64,000 nt of DNA from Ignatzschineria sp. RMDPL8A (GCF_029815055.1 NZ_JAPPWA010000002.1:1178001-1242000), one strand, 5' to 3'. Shown: positions 46,041-55,360, numbered from the stretch's first letter. Translations and numbers: made by a program. Notes: generated from the letters alone by a model not told the origin.

Positions 46041-49000
46041 ATGAGTAAGTCAGTTCGGGGGCGCACATTAGAGGGGTTATTTCCAGGGGGTGTTCCCAAA
46101 ATCGATTTTGCTAATCCGATTTACGATTTGATTGAGCGTAAGTTTTATAAATCTTCTCATGAATTTAAATCAGGTCAGTTTTTGGCGTTGCCATTTCCGA
46201 CGGGGATTGGGAAAACGTATAATACGCTGTCATTTGCGCTACAATTTTTACTTGATGAGATTGAGCGAGAGTTAAATTCAGAGGGTGAGTATACGCCTCG
46301 TTACTGCTACTACATCACCAATTCGGTGGATAATGTTCATAATGCTTATTTGGATTTGCTAGATCGAATTGACGAGATTAATTCATTCTCGAGTGCTCAA
46401 AAAAATCTTCTGAAAGAGTCGATTTTATATGCACCTAACAATACGACGACGCTCTACACTATGTTTGATGAGTATAGTGATGTGCTTGAGCGGATTTATG
46501 AGGTATTTGAAGTAGATAAAACAAAGGAGCTTTATAATGGACTTAATCAGGTGCGATCGCAGTACTATGCGGCTAATTCAATTAAGGGGAATCAAAGCGA
46601 TATAAAAATTTTCCAAGATCAGCTAGCAGAGAGAGCGTCACAGGCTTACTCAAGGCTGGTGTTGCACCTTCAAAAGAAACTAAAAAAGGATCAAACAAAT
46701 CAGTTAAAAGGGCAGGTTCGATTATTAAAAAACCTAATCCCAGGAAGTCTATTAGAACCCGAGATTGGACGTGTTCGTATCGTGTTTATGACTACGAAAA
46801 AATTTATGTTTGGGCTCCATCAGACAACGAAAAAGTTTTATCCCTCAGCCAATTTATCCGAGAATTATCTCATTATTGATGAGATTGATCGTCAGCAAGC
46901 TGAAATTTTAGATCATTTAACTAGAGCCAATGAGATCGATATTCTATCAATTATACGCTCAATATATGCTCATTCAAAAACTGCCAAGCTTCCTCAGAAG
47001 CCTAAGTATGATGGGATTAATGTGCTTCTTGAAGCATATTTTGAAAAGGTGAGAGAGTTTTATGAATCGCATCATTTAGAGTGCAGTTTTCTACTGCATA
47101 AAGGATTAGAGAACTCGAAGAAACAGGTATTGCTCTTTAGTGACAAGCTAGCAACCCATATCACAAGCTTTGAGAAAAAACTGGTCTTTCAAACCAATCA
47201 GAAATATGATTTTCATGAAATTGGTATCAAAGGTGAGATTGGGGCGCATGAGGTGGATTTTCCTAAGTTTATTGGCGCCATGGAAAAACTTGCCAACCGT
47301 GATTTTTTCTATTTGATGCAGAATGTGGTTGAGCAGTACCAAAAAAATATGGCAAGTTTAGAGCAGAAGCGAAAGTCAAAAAATGGCCTCAATAAGCATG
47401 AGCCTGAAGATGCACCTGATGCGATTATAGCAACGGTTTTAGAGCATCTTCATCTATTTCATTTAGTCGACCACATGAAAGCACTCTTACTTCACCACAC
47501 TGGACGAAAAAAAGAGAAAGAGTTTAATCTTGGTGATTACCATATTCGAGGATTAAATTTAATCGAAGTGGATCGTCATGAAAATGTGATCGATTCAGTA
47601 CTCTTTAGACAGCATGGATTTGCTCGAACTCCGACAGGTATGCTCGGTGATTGGGTCTTAGCAGGGGGCAATATTTTGGGAGTGAGTGCTACCGCTGAAT
47701 GTGAAAGTGTCATCCATAACTTTGATATGAAGCATCTTGCTCATCGGCTCGGGAGTCGATGGATCGAGTTAACGTCTGATGATCGTAAAATTGTCCAAGA
47801 TTATTACAATTTGGAACGTAATTATCATCATGCGAAGATTAATTTGGATGCGCGTGAAGTGGTCACTGATGTTAATCATATTAAGGGGCTCATTGCTCGT
47901 TGGAGAGGCAAGCCTATAGCGCATCAGGAAGTGTTTTATCGAGCATTTTTTAAGCCTGAAAAAGTTCATCAATATGATCATTCTCTACGAGAATTAAGTA
48001 AGATTTGCATCGCAATTGAGGCATTCCTGGATGCTCCTAATAATCGCTATATGATGCTGATGTTAAATGCTGGAATCGTTAAGTTGGCATTTAAGGATAA
48101 GGAATATACAAATAAAAAAGAGGCGTGCCTAGCAAGCTTTTTAGAGTGGTATGTGGCGTACTTATCTGCGAAAAAAGAGATTGATACGAAATTGGTGTTG
48201 GGTGTTAATGCCGCTTATTTAAAGCAAGGAAAGTTTGAAACCGACGTGATTGCTCATCTAGAGAATCATTCGGGAAAGGTTATTGTATTTACTACGTATG
48301 CGACGATGTCTTCAGGGAAAAACCCTAAGTATAAATTTAATCATATCCATGAAAATAACACGTTGCATAATGTTGGAAAGCGAGAAGATCTCTATACCGA
48401 TATTGATGCTATTTACCTACAAAAGCCAACTCATTTGATTTCCATTGATGATCGAGCAAATCGTATTAGTAACCAATTGAGGTTGATGCATTATGGGCTC
48501 TCTCTTCAAGAGGGGCGATTTTTAAGTCCAAATGTGGCAGCTAGTTGGTGTAATACTGTTTTAACGGCAAACAATATGGATAATGCCTGTGGAGAGGCTA
48601 AAAAGAGGTGGTATAACACAAATATTGGATCGAACTGCTCGGAGGACGCATTGTTTTCGGTGTATCGAATGGTTGAGCAAGCCGTTGGGCGCACGGCGAG
48701 AACATCGATTAAGCGAGATACCATTTTACTATTGTTGGATGAAGATTTATCCCCGATTCTTGCGCAAGATAATCGGCAGTCAGCGATTTTAACGCATGAA
48801 TATGTTGCGTTAAGGAAATTAGCACAAGAGCAGAGTTTTCAAGCGCCATCATTGATCACTCGAGAGGAGCAGAGCCAGCATAACTTAGCACTTCTTCATA
48901 CTAGACGAGGATATCAATATATTAACCAACGATTAAGAGGGCTTGAGCATCAGCCTCAAGAAAAAGACGTGGCGTTATGGGAAGCACTTCGTTATGCCGT

Positions 49001-49730
49001 ATTAAGAATACCTGCATCAGTTTCTAAGCCGATCGAAAAAGACTTTTATCTTCATTCTAATATAGCGGATCAATATGAGTATTCAGCGCCTAAAAATGAG
49101 AATGAAATTCACAAATATACATTTTTTAAATACATTAATCCGGGAGATGGCAACATAAAGCGAACAGTGAGTGAGGCGGCCTCCAAGCTCCCCATTTTTA
49201 TGAAAAACCCAATCGTTAAAGACCATTTTGAAACGCAAGGATTTGCGACTGCGTGGGAAGCGGGCGCGCGTTATCTACTAACACCCCCGATGTTTATTAA
49301 TATCTATTTAGGTGCCTTAGGGGAAGAGGTCGGTCGTGCGATTTTACAGGCACAAGGTTGCATGATTTCTGCATTGCCTAATGAGCATTACGAGCGTTTT
49401 GACGGACTTCTCACATTTCAAGACCAGACGGTTTTAATTGATTTTAAACATTGGAATTTACAGGCATGGCGTATGCGAGATGAGGCTGATCGAATGCTTG
49501 AGATAGAGAAAATGGCCAAGAAGTTAAGAGCGCTACCTTATCAGAAATTGATTGTATGCAATATTCATTCTGAAGAGGCTGAAGAGGTACGATATTACGA
49601 TCAGACATTTAAACCGGCTTTGCCAAATGACAGTCAGATCATAGAAATTCCAGCTTTGATTGAAGGAGAGAATGGGGAAATCGCATCCGATAATATTCGC
49701 GCACTATTAGTGTGGCTTCAAAATAAATAA
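46041..49730 (+). CDS. SF2/DinG-like helicase fused to a PD-(D/E)xK nuclease
   Basis: A 1229-aa protein. Helicase motifs: Walker A PTGIGKT (53-59), DEID box (280-283) and motif VI QAVGRTAR (880-887); the very long spacing with inserted helices is unlike common SF2 enzymes. The C-terminus (~1090-1229) has a restriction-endonuclease-like core: E1095/E1096 in GEEVGRA, D1121 in RFDGLL and D1134-x-K1136 in LIDFKHW. The start at ATG 46041 follows GAGAAGG; the upstream open frame is hydrophobic and lacks a ribosome site. It is paired with the 661-aa gene 19 bp downstream and divergent from a WYL regulator. A defence role is inferred. Confidence 0.78.
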   Translation: MSKSVRGRTLEGLFPGGVPKIDFANPIYDLIERKFYKSSHEFKSGQFLALPFPTGIGKTYNTLSFALQFLLDEIERELNSEGEYTPRYCYYITNSVDNVHNAYLDLLDRIDEINSFSSAQKNLLKESILYAPNNTTTLYTMFDEYSDVLERIYEVFEVDKTKELYNGLNQVRSQYYAANSIKGNQSDIKIFQDQLAERASQAYSRLVLHLQKKLKKDQTNQLKGQVRLLKNLIPGSLLEPEIGRVRIVFMTTKKFMFGLHQTTKKFYPSANLSENYLIIDEIDRQQAEILDHLTRANEIDILSIIRSIYAHSKTAKLPQKPKYDGINVLLEAYFEKVREFYESHHLECSFLLHKGLENSKKQVLLFSDKLATHITSFEKKLVFQTNQKYDFHEIGIKGEIGAHEVDFPKFIGAMEKLANRDFFYLMQNVVEQYQKNMASLEQKRKSKNGLNKHEPEDAPDAIIATVLEHLHLFHLVDHMKALLLHHTGRKKEKEFNLGDYHIRGLNLIEVDRHENVIDSVLFRQHGFARTPTGMLGDWVLAGGNILGVSATAECESVIHNFDMKHLAHRLGSRWIELTSDDRKIVQDYYNLERNYHHAKINLDAREVVTDVNHIKGLIARWRGKPIAHQEVFYRAFFKPEKVHQYDHSLRELSKICIAIEAFLDAPNNRYMMLMLNAGIVKLAFKDKEYTNKKEACLASFLEWYVAYLSAKKEIDTKLVLGVNAAYLKQGKFETDVIAHLENHSGKVIVFTTYATMSSGKNPKYKFNHIHENNTLHNVGKREDLYTDIDAIYLQKPTHLISIDDRANRISNQLRLMHYGLSLQEGRFLSPNVAASWCNTVLTANNMDNACGEAKKRWYNTNIGSNCSEDALFSVYRMVEQAVGRTARTSIKRDTILLLLDEDLSPILAQDNRQSAILTHEYVALRKLAQEQSFQAPSLITREEQSQHNLALLHTRRGYQYINQRLRGLEHQPQEKDVALWEALRYAVLRIPASVSKPIEKDFYLHSNIADQYEYSAPKNENEIHKYTFFKYINPGDGNIKRTVSEAASKLPIFMKNPIVKDHFETQGFATAWEAGARYLLTPPMFINIYLGALGEEVGRAILQAQGCMISALPNEHYERFDGLLTFQDQTVLIDFKHWNLQAWRMRDEADRMLEIEKMAKKLRALPYQKLIVCNIHSEEAEEVRYYDQTFKPALPNDSQIIEIPALIEGENGEIASDNIRALLVWLQNK

Positions 49731-49749
49731 CCTTAAAAGGAGAGAGGAA

Positions 49750-51735
49750 ATGGATGTTCAAATAAATCGAATGGCAGTTACATTTTCGTATGAAAGAATT
49801 TGTCAAGATTTTGATGTGTTGCTAATCCGCTATGATAATCCTGAATATGGGGCTTTTGGACGGGTGATTAATGCAATTTATGCGGAAATAAAACCCTTGT
49901 CGTTGTCTAAAGAGGCGGGCTATGCGTATTATGTTTTATTACCTAAAGGGCAGGGGCGAGCGGCTAGATTAGAGGATGATCATTTTGTTATTAGAGAGCA
50001 AGACCCGCGCAACATAAAGCCTCTGCATTTAGCGCGATTACTGATTGGTGCATTGCCTGTATTATCCGACTCCGAGGAACGGTTTTGCGAAAAACTCGGG
50101 CTTTACTATCTTGTTGAGTGTGAAGAAGATCGTGGTGTTCCGATTATTCGAACATTCCAAATTGTTTTGGAAGAAGATCAACAAGGAGCGGAGACGATTG
50201 TTGTAAATTTAACAGGAACAACATTTATACCTCTTGCCTATTACCAAAACAGAGATGGATCTTTGCCACCCAAAGTAGCGCGGTTACCGCGATTTCATTT
50301 TGATGAATTTTCTCAAGAGATGAAGAAAGATCTGAAAGGGGATTTTATTTGTCGAGGGCATAAAACTAAGCGAATGAAGAGTCAAGTAGTCTCTTTAGAC
50401 CGAAGCCGTCCACATCTTTTTTGGCAAAGTAAGTTAGGTGTTTTGAAGCTATTTTTAGATGATGTGAAACGCTATCTAGGGAGTTATATAACCTATCAAC
50501 TTGAAACGATCGAGAGTGATTATCGGGTCTATTTCAGCTCAAAAAAGATCAATGATCTTTATAAGAAAATTGATTCTGTCATACGTATGCGACCATTTAA
50601 TATTGTGAATTTATCTGACGTTGATCCGAGTAAATTAATTGAATTTGTTAAAAAAGATCAGCTCAATTATGCCATAAGTACAGAGCTAGATCCCAAGGCC
50701 TTTAACTTAGTGATCCATCATTCACCCCAATATTACGCCGATCGTTATAGGAAGGACCCATATCAGGATCTACATAGAGAAAACGTTGTTGTTCAGTCGA
50801 TTATGGTTGAAAATATTGAGTCGACTGAGGCTTATGAGGCGTGTAAGAAAGAATTTGCGATTAAAGAAGAAATTTTACGGAATCAATTTTTATTAATATC
50901 GCTCGAAGGTACTTGGACTTTTATCAAGCGGGAGATGCGATCCATACTTGATGCAGACGGACAAGAAACGAAAGAGAAAGAAGCGTGGCATCATCTACTT
51001 GAGGTAAAAGGGGGTCAATTAAGTTATCGCTCTATTTCGCCAAATGATGATTCTTTTGATGAGGTTTTGATTACACTTCCGATCGTTGAGGACGATCAAT
51101 GGGAGTATGCAATATGCCATGAAAAGAGTGGCACGTCGTATATTATCCAAGAGACCAATTATGTAGAACTGCCTGATTTTGAGTCAATTAGTGAGGTGAT
51201 GAAAGAACTTGAAGTCGGCCATGATACGGGTATTTTAAGAGAGTGGATTGAAGAGTTCTTAGCGCTCTTGAAGTCCTCGAAATTAGATATTAAGGCAAGT
51301 GATGAGCAGATATCAGATTTAATAGCACGCCTTGAGAGGTTGTTGGACCTTTCAAAGAAACGATATTTTAAGGAAGATTGGGGAAGGGGTGCCTATGCGC
51401 TTTTTTATCGCGGGGTAGCGAAATCTTTTTTTGACTGGCTCTATGCAGAAAAAAGGATACTCTTAGGTGCTTCCTTACAAGGGAAACAGGGCTATATGAA
51501 TGCCGCGTTTGGTCTTTTTTATAATAATCGCGAAAAACTCTATTATGTGGGTGCTCAAAACATTAAGGAAAAAGTCTCGCAATTTTGTGTGCTTCGGCGG
51601 ATTATTACCGATGCTGAAAGTGTTCCGGATGCTCTTTTAGAGATGATGACGCACTTTCACATTCGGCATAAAAATTCAACCGTATATCCCTTTCCCTTTA
51701 AGCATTTGCGCGAATACCAGAAACTCAATGCTTAA
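49750..51735 (+). CDS. Unknown 661-aa partner of the helicase-nuclease
   Basis: A soluble 661-aa protein behind AAGGAGAGAGG. I do not recognise a family with confidence. Residues ~318-355 (LVIHHSPQYYADRYRKDPYQ, then VVVQSIMVEN) faintly recall the region before the catalytic core of pPIWI-RE/Argonaute-like proteins, which are described with DinG-type helicases and REase domains; the similarity is weak. The C-terminus (~545-661) is rich in aromatics (YALFYRGVAKSFFDWLY) and ends FPFKHLREYQKL. No TM helix. It follows the helicase-nuclease by 19 bp and must be cotranscribed. Confidence 0.65.
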   Translation: MDVQINRMAVTFSYERICQDFDVLLIRYDNPEYGAFGRVINAIYAEIKPLSLSKEAGYAYYVLLPKGQGRAARLEDDHFVIREQDPRNIKPLHLARLLIGALPVLSDSEERFCEKLGLYYLVECEEDRGVPIIRTFQIVLEEDQQGAETIVVNLTGTTFIPLAYYQNRDGSLPPKVARLPRFHFDEFSQEMKKDLKGDFICRGHKTKRMKSQVVSLDRSRPHLFWQSKLGVLKLFLDDVKRYLGSYITYQLETIESDYRVYFSSKKINDLYKKIDSVIRMRPFNIVNLSDVDPSKLIEFVKKDQLNYAISTELDPKAFNLVIHHSPQYYADRYRKDPYQDLHRENVVVQSIMVENIESTEAYEACKKEFAIKEEILRNQFLLISLEGTWTFIKREMRSILDADGQETKEKEAWHHLLEVKGGQLSYRSISPNDDSFDEVLITLPIVEDDQWEYAICHEKSGTSYIIQETNYVELPDFESISEVMKELEVGHDTGILREWIEEFLALLKSSKLDIKASDEQISDLIARLERLLDLSKKRYFKEDWGRGAYALFYRGVAKSFFDWLYAEKRILLGASLQGKQGYMNAAFGLFYNNREKLYYVGAQNIKEKVSQFCVLRRIITDAESVPDALLEMMTHFHIRHKNSTVYPFPFKHLREYQKLNA

Positions 51736-51738
51736 AAC

Positions 51739-51773
51739 AAAAACCCGCCTCATCAGATGAACGCGGGTTTTAT
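51739..51773. terminator. Bidirectional terminator of the cassette
   Basis: AAACCCGC/GCGGGTTT stem with T-runs on both strands, between the 661-aa gene and the convergent 48-aa gene. Confidence 0.8.
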
Positions 51774-51814
51774 TGTGTCAGTTTAAATGATCATGAATGC
51801 TTTATGCGCATCAC

Positions 51815-51961
51815 TTAGAGTGTACACGCACCGCCGGCGCAACCGGTGTCTTCGATTACCTCGGGGCTATCGGCTGCGATGGGGTTATCGGAATTTTTCG
51901 GCACATCTTTGTAGAGATCATCTAAGTCGAATTCGAAGTCTAAATCGTCATTATTGCTCAT
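51815..51961 (-). CDS. 48-aa acidic peptide with C-terminal two-Cys motif
   Basis: A short ORF found by hand: ATG at 51961 with AAGGAG 5 nt upstream, stop at 51815. The product starts MSNNDDLDFEFDLDDLYKDV, has a loose middle rich in Pro, Asp and Ser, and ends DTGCAGGACTL. The layout of acidic leader plus short Gly/Cys-rich tail looks like a RiPP precursor or a small metal- or thiol-reactive protein. No modifying enzyme lies next to it. Translation is well supported by the ribosome site and by the terminator downstream. Confidence 0.6.
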   Translation of the reverse strand: MSNNDDLDFEFDLDDLYKDVPKNSDNPIAADSPEVIEDTGCAGGACTL

Positions 51962-52161
51962 GGAGTCTCCTTATCATTAATAGGGGATCATTGTACTGAA
52001 AAAAGAGGGGATGGGGCAAATAAGAAACGATTCGTGGATAAATATAGATGGAGCTCAAGAAGCGGGCGATTCGGGCTTGAGTTTTCTTGCGATCTCCCAT
52101 ATAGATCAATGTGTCATACTTTATTTAACCCATTTTAAATCTGCGCCTGTAAGGGGGAGTG

Positions 52162-53307
52162 ATGCGTCTTTTGCCCATCTCGATATTATCGGGATTATCG
52201 ATACTTTTTTATCTCATCATTGCATCGGTGGATTATTTTTATACCGCGATGACAACCCATGTGAGTTTTACGCTCGCACTTTCGCAATATGGTCACGAGG
52301 TTTTGCTCTCAGGTGGGGTGATGGCGTTATTTTTGGCGATGGTGTTGTGGGTGATTGGTGTGCATGAGCGAGTTCAAATGTTGGATGCGCGCAGTATCGG
52401 CTATGCATTGGTGTTTTCGTTGCTCACTTACTTCGGGAACATACAATTAAACGCGCTTGAGGGGTGGGCGGTCTATCTTGTTTTAGGCATTGAATATATG
52501 GCCTATCCCCCGTATATTTTGGTGATGCTCTCGATGATCGCTGCGTTTTTGTGGGGGCTTATTATCTGGAAAGTCTTTCAATTTCTTTCGGCGACTTGGA
52601 TGCATATTTGGCGCGCTGAGAAAGAAGTTTTCACCCTTGAAAAGCGCCACTCAATCACTGCATTTTCACTAACGGCGCTGCTCTTTTTGGGCTTTTTTCG
52701 ATTGGAAGGGGCGGCGATTATCTCTGCGTTTTTCCATAGTCTAGCAAGCGAAGATCTTAAAAATGTACTCATCATTTCGCTTCTTGTTTGCGCGGGCGTC
52801 GGAGTCTTTCTCTATCTGCAATATCTCGCTTGGCGAACTGTCTTAACAGGAGTGCGCTATCAGAAAATTTCTATTCTGCGCATTTTTATTACGGCGATTA
52901 TTGCGGTGATCCTAACGCTCGTATTTGTCGTGGTGTCACATAAACTCATGGGCGCGGGCGAGGTTATCGTAACATCGCGTGATCTGCTTTCGATCGATCT
53001 TTTTTCTAGCATTATGATGAATTTTGTGGCATTTGGATTAATGCTCTCTTATTTTGAAACATTAAAAAAACATTTCGTGCCGAAAAATCCGTGTAGAACG
53101 GCCATTGTGCTCTTATTGGGATTAACGATCGGTTGTGGCGGCGCGCTCTTTTTGTTAACGGGCGACCTGAGACAGACCTATCTGATTAGCACCTATCTGC
53201 TGCTTGTGTTTGGGGCGTTGATGTTGCTGCAAATTGAGCTCGCTCGCACCATCACCCCGATTACCTATTTTACTACTGCACGTGAAACGACGCAGGCGAG
53301 ACGTTAA
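52162..53307 (+). CDS. Polytopic membrane protein of unknown function
   Basis: A 381-aa protein with about ten predicted hydrophobic helices spread over the whole length and no soluble domain. I do not recognise a family. AAGGGGGAG precedes the ATG at 52162 (GTG one codon earlier is possible). It is divergent from the 48-aa acidic peptide gene, and its end overlaps the convergent nuclease-like gene by 35 bp. Confidence 0.75.
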   Translation: MRLLPISILSGLSILFYLIIASVDYFYTAMTTHVSFTLALSQYGHEVLLSGGVMALFLAMVLWVIGVHERVQMLDARSIGYALVFSLLTYFGNIQLNALEGWAVYLVLGIEYMAYPPYILVMLSMIAAFLWGLIIWKVFQFLSATWMHIWRAEKEVFTLEKRHSITAFSLTALLFLGFFRLEGAAIISAFFHSLASEDLKNVLIISLLVCAGVGVFLYLQYLAWRTVLTGVRYQKISILRIFITAIIAVILTLVFVVVSHKLMGAGEVIVTSRDLLSIDLFSSIMMNFVAFGLMLSYFETLKKHFVPKNPCRTAIVLLLGLTIGCGGALFLLTGDLRQTYLISTYLLLVFGALMLLQIELARTITPITYFTTARETTQARR

Positions 53308-54499
53308 TGCGCGGAACGCCCTTATATTCCTCAATTTTACCGTAGGCGCACACCTCAAAATATTTTAGCTGATAGGGCGAAGCGTTTTCACGAGTGATGG
53401 TGGGAATATGCTCTTCCCAGATCACAAAAGTGGCCGCTTGATTGGGGTAATTTTCTTCCAAATTAAGATAGATGCCTTTTTTAAAGTCGCTCACTTGAAC
53501 CACTTTCCCGCAGACCTCTTTGGTTTGCCCGATATAGTGGCGCGCATTTTTAGCGCTGATTGAGGCACGTTTGATTGGCTGAATCGGGGCGGGGGCATTG
53601 ATACTTGTTTGTGTCGGTGTGCTCTCTTTTTCCATATTAGAGAGTTTAAAAAAGACAGCGCCGAGCGCGATCACAATGATCCCCGTTAAAATATACATGG
53701 TGCGGAGCATCAGCTGATTTTCCTTTTTTGTTTTTTTGAGATTAAGTTCGGTGTCGTCTTTCGCTTTTTGGAGCTGTTCGGTGCGATTTTGGGCAATTTT
53801 TTCAGCGGTCTGCTCAAGGGTGGCAAGATCGCGCTCATATTTCGCTTCAAGAGATTGTTTGGCGGTCTCCATCGTGTGGAGGCGCTGTTGCATCTCGTTA
53901 TAGGCATCGGGATTGATGGAATCTTGCGCCGATTTTGATTTCTCTTTTAAGGATTTTAGCTCGAAAGTAGCTTGGCGGAGGGATTGTTTGAGCCGATAAG
54001 TTTCGCTCTCAAGGGTGTCGTGTTGCTCTTTGAGCTGCTTGGCTTCGAGATGTTTTTGCGCTTGGAAGTAGAGCGTTTTATTGATGCGTTCAATGATCGC
54101 GCTTGAATTGCGAAACATCTGACTATTGGAAAAACGTAACAGTGGGCCAACCTGCTCTAAGAGATCATTTTGACGACTTAAAAAATCCGCCCATTGCGCT
54201 TGGAGCTCATTTTGACCGCGTCGAGCGCCATCGAGTTCAATGGCTAAAAAGTGCCCTTTGGTGCCATTTTGAATGACAAAATCAATGCGGCGATTGCGGT
54301 TTTGGCCATCAACAAAGGGGTATTGCGGGGTGACATCATCGGGGGAGACGCTGCTCAATTTTGAGAGCACGCGCACCACAAAATCGAATTCAAATCCGTC
54401 TGAAATTGCCTGCCGATGGCGCTGTACCCAGCCTTGCCATTTGGGATCTAAGCATTGAAATGAGTTGTTTTTCACTCTGCGTCCTTGCGTTACCGTCAA
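53273..54499 (-). CDS. Membrane-anchored DUF-type nuclease/coiled-coil/OB protein
   Basis: A 408-aa protein with an unusual domain order. Residues ~15-130: DUF2726-like PD-(D/E)xK domain (NRRIDFVIQ with Asp near 72, FLAIELDGARR with Glu near 88-90). Residues ~145-265: long coiled coil rich in Lys/Glu/Gln. Residues ~268-288: one TM helix (MYILTGIIVIALGAVFF). Residues ~320-408: OB-fold-like domain (YIGQTKEVCGKVVQVSDF, IYLNLEENYPNQAATFVIW). The topology would put the nuclease in the cytoplasm and the OB domain in the periplasm. Function unknown. Confidence 0.7.
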   Translation of the reverse strand: MTVTQGRRVKNNSFQCLDPKWQGWVQRHRQAISDGFEFDFVVRVLSKLSSVSPDDVTPQYPFVDGQNRNRRIDFVIQNGTKGHFLAIELDGARRGQNELQAQWADFLSRQNDLLEQVGPLLRFSNSQMFRNSSAIIERINKTLYFQAQKHLEAKQLKEQHDTLESETYRLKQSLRQATFELKSLKEKSKSAQDSINPDAYNEMQQRLHTMETAKQSLEAKYERDLATLEQTAEKIAQNRTEQLQKAKDDTELNLKKTKKENQLMLRTMYILTGIIVIALGAVFFKLSNMEKESTPTQTSINAPAPIQPIKRASISAKNARHYIGQTKEVCGKVVQVSDFKKGIYLNLEENYPNQAATFVIWEEHIPTITRENASPYQLKYFEVCAYGKIEEYKGVPRINVSPASFHVQ

Positions 54500-54604
54500 T
54501 CCTCCTATTTTAAAAGTTTGGGCGATCGATTACAAATAAATCACTGAAATAAGACCCCATTTTTACGCTCGATTTGAATGGTCGATAACAGACAAATGAA
54601 TAAT

Positions 54605-54626
54605 TGATTTATCTGTAGGTAAATCA
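54605..54626. promoter_or_regulatory. Dyad upstream of hemerythrin gene
   Basis: TGATTTA-N8-TAAATCA is a perfect inverted repeat 60 bp upstream of the hemerythrin-protein start. It is not an exact FNR or NsrR site; the regulator is unknown. Confidence 0.4.
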
Positions 54627-54686
54627 GCGGATTACACAGTAAGATGGATTCATTCCTTACACATAACTCATTAGAGGAGGCCAATT

Positions 54687-55064
54687 ATGAAACGTGATCC
54701 ACGTCTAATCCCTTTTTCACAGGAACATCACGGCGCATTAAAATTGTCGCTAAAACTGCAAAATGCCCCCACTGACGAAGCGACCGCAGAATTGTTACTT
54801 GCTGAGCGAGAGGGGCTACTCACTCATTTTTTTGAAGAGGAACAGCTGATTATTCCGATCCTCAATAGTATGTCCTCAAGCGGTGCGCTGTTGTTGCAAT
54901 TTTTAAATGATCACCGCGATCTCCGTCATCTCTTAACGGAAAATGATCCGGCAACCTATGTCGAGCTTGGGAAGCGGTTAAATTCACACACGCGCTTTGA
55001 AGAGCGTGAACTGTTTCCGGCGATTGAAGCGTATTGGGCAAAGGTCGAGGCGGGAATGGAGTAG
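54687..55064 (+). CDS. Hemerythrin-domain protein
   Basis: A 125-aa four-helix protein with the HHE di-iron ligand pattern: His in QEHHGAL (14-15), His/Glu in LLTHFFEEEQLIIP (~47-52), His in NDHRDL (~76) and His/Glu in HTRFEERELFP (~98-102). Such proteins bind oxygen or NO or buffer iron. It lies directly upstream of narGHJI on the same strand but with its own terminator, so it may deal with NO formed during nitrate respiration; this is inferred. Confidence 0.88.
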   Translation: MKRDPRLIPFSQEHHGALKLSLKLQNAPTDEATAELLLAEREGLLTHFFEEEQLIIPILNSMSSSGALLLQFLNDHRDLRHLLTENDPATYVELGKRLNSHTRFEERELFPAIEAYWAKVEAGME

Positions 55065-55107
55065 TGCCTTGAATAACGGGCGTTACGAAAACCCTTATAA
55101 AAACAGG

Positions 55108-55135
55108 AAGAGTGCCAAGAGCGCTCTTTTTTTAT
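55108..55135 (+). terminator. Terminator after hemerythrin gene
   Basis: AAGAGTGC/GCGCTCTT stem, loop CAAGA, followed by a T-run. Confidence 0.8.
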
Positions 55136-55230
55136 GTCTCTTTTTTGTGCCTAAAATCGTGATGTTAATAAAGAGGTGAAAGTCGCACGTTGCAAAGCGG
55201 TGACATTGGCGTTTTACACTCATGCTAAAA

Positions 55231-55310
55231 GGACTAATCACAAATAATTAGATGGACTAATTATAAAGATTCGATGATTAGCTAATGCGGTCAATATCTT
55301 AGATTGACGC
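55231..55310 (+). promoter_or_regulatory. Nitrate-operon regulatory block upstream of narG
   Basis: An ~80-bp block almost identical to 62127-62209 before narK1. It holds ATTAG-N5-CTAAT, then ATAAAGATTCG, the palindrome ATTAGCTAAT and the dyad GTCAAT-N7-ATTGAC. The repeated (C)TAAT/ATTAG units may be sites for a NarL/NarP-like response regulator; the TTGAC after the dyad may be part of an FNR-type site or a -35. Confidence 0.65.
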
Positions 55311-55360
55311 AGGTTGGTAGAGTAAGACCATCATTAATGTAATGAGTAAGGAAAACGAAT

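Noticed and set aside
49750-51735. Firm assignment of the 661-aa protein as pPIWI-RE
   Set aside because: Only a short stretch around residues 318-355 is suggestive and no catalytic residues can be aligned by eye; kept as hypothesis only.
55275-55310. Perfect FNR box upstream of narG
   Set aside because: GTCAAT-N7-ATTGAC has the wrong spacing and outward half-sites; a TTGAC-N4-GTTG resemblance further on is too weak to call.
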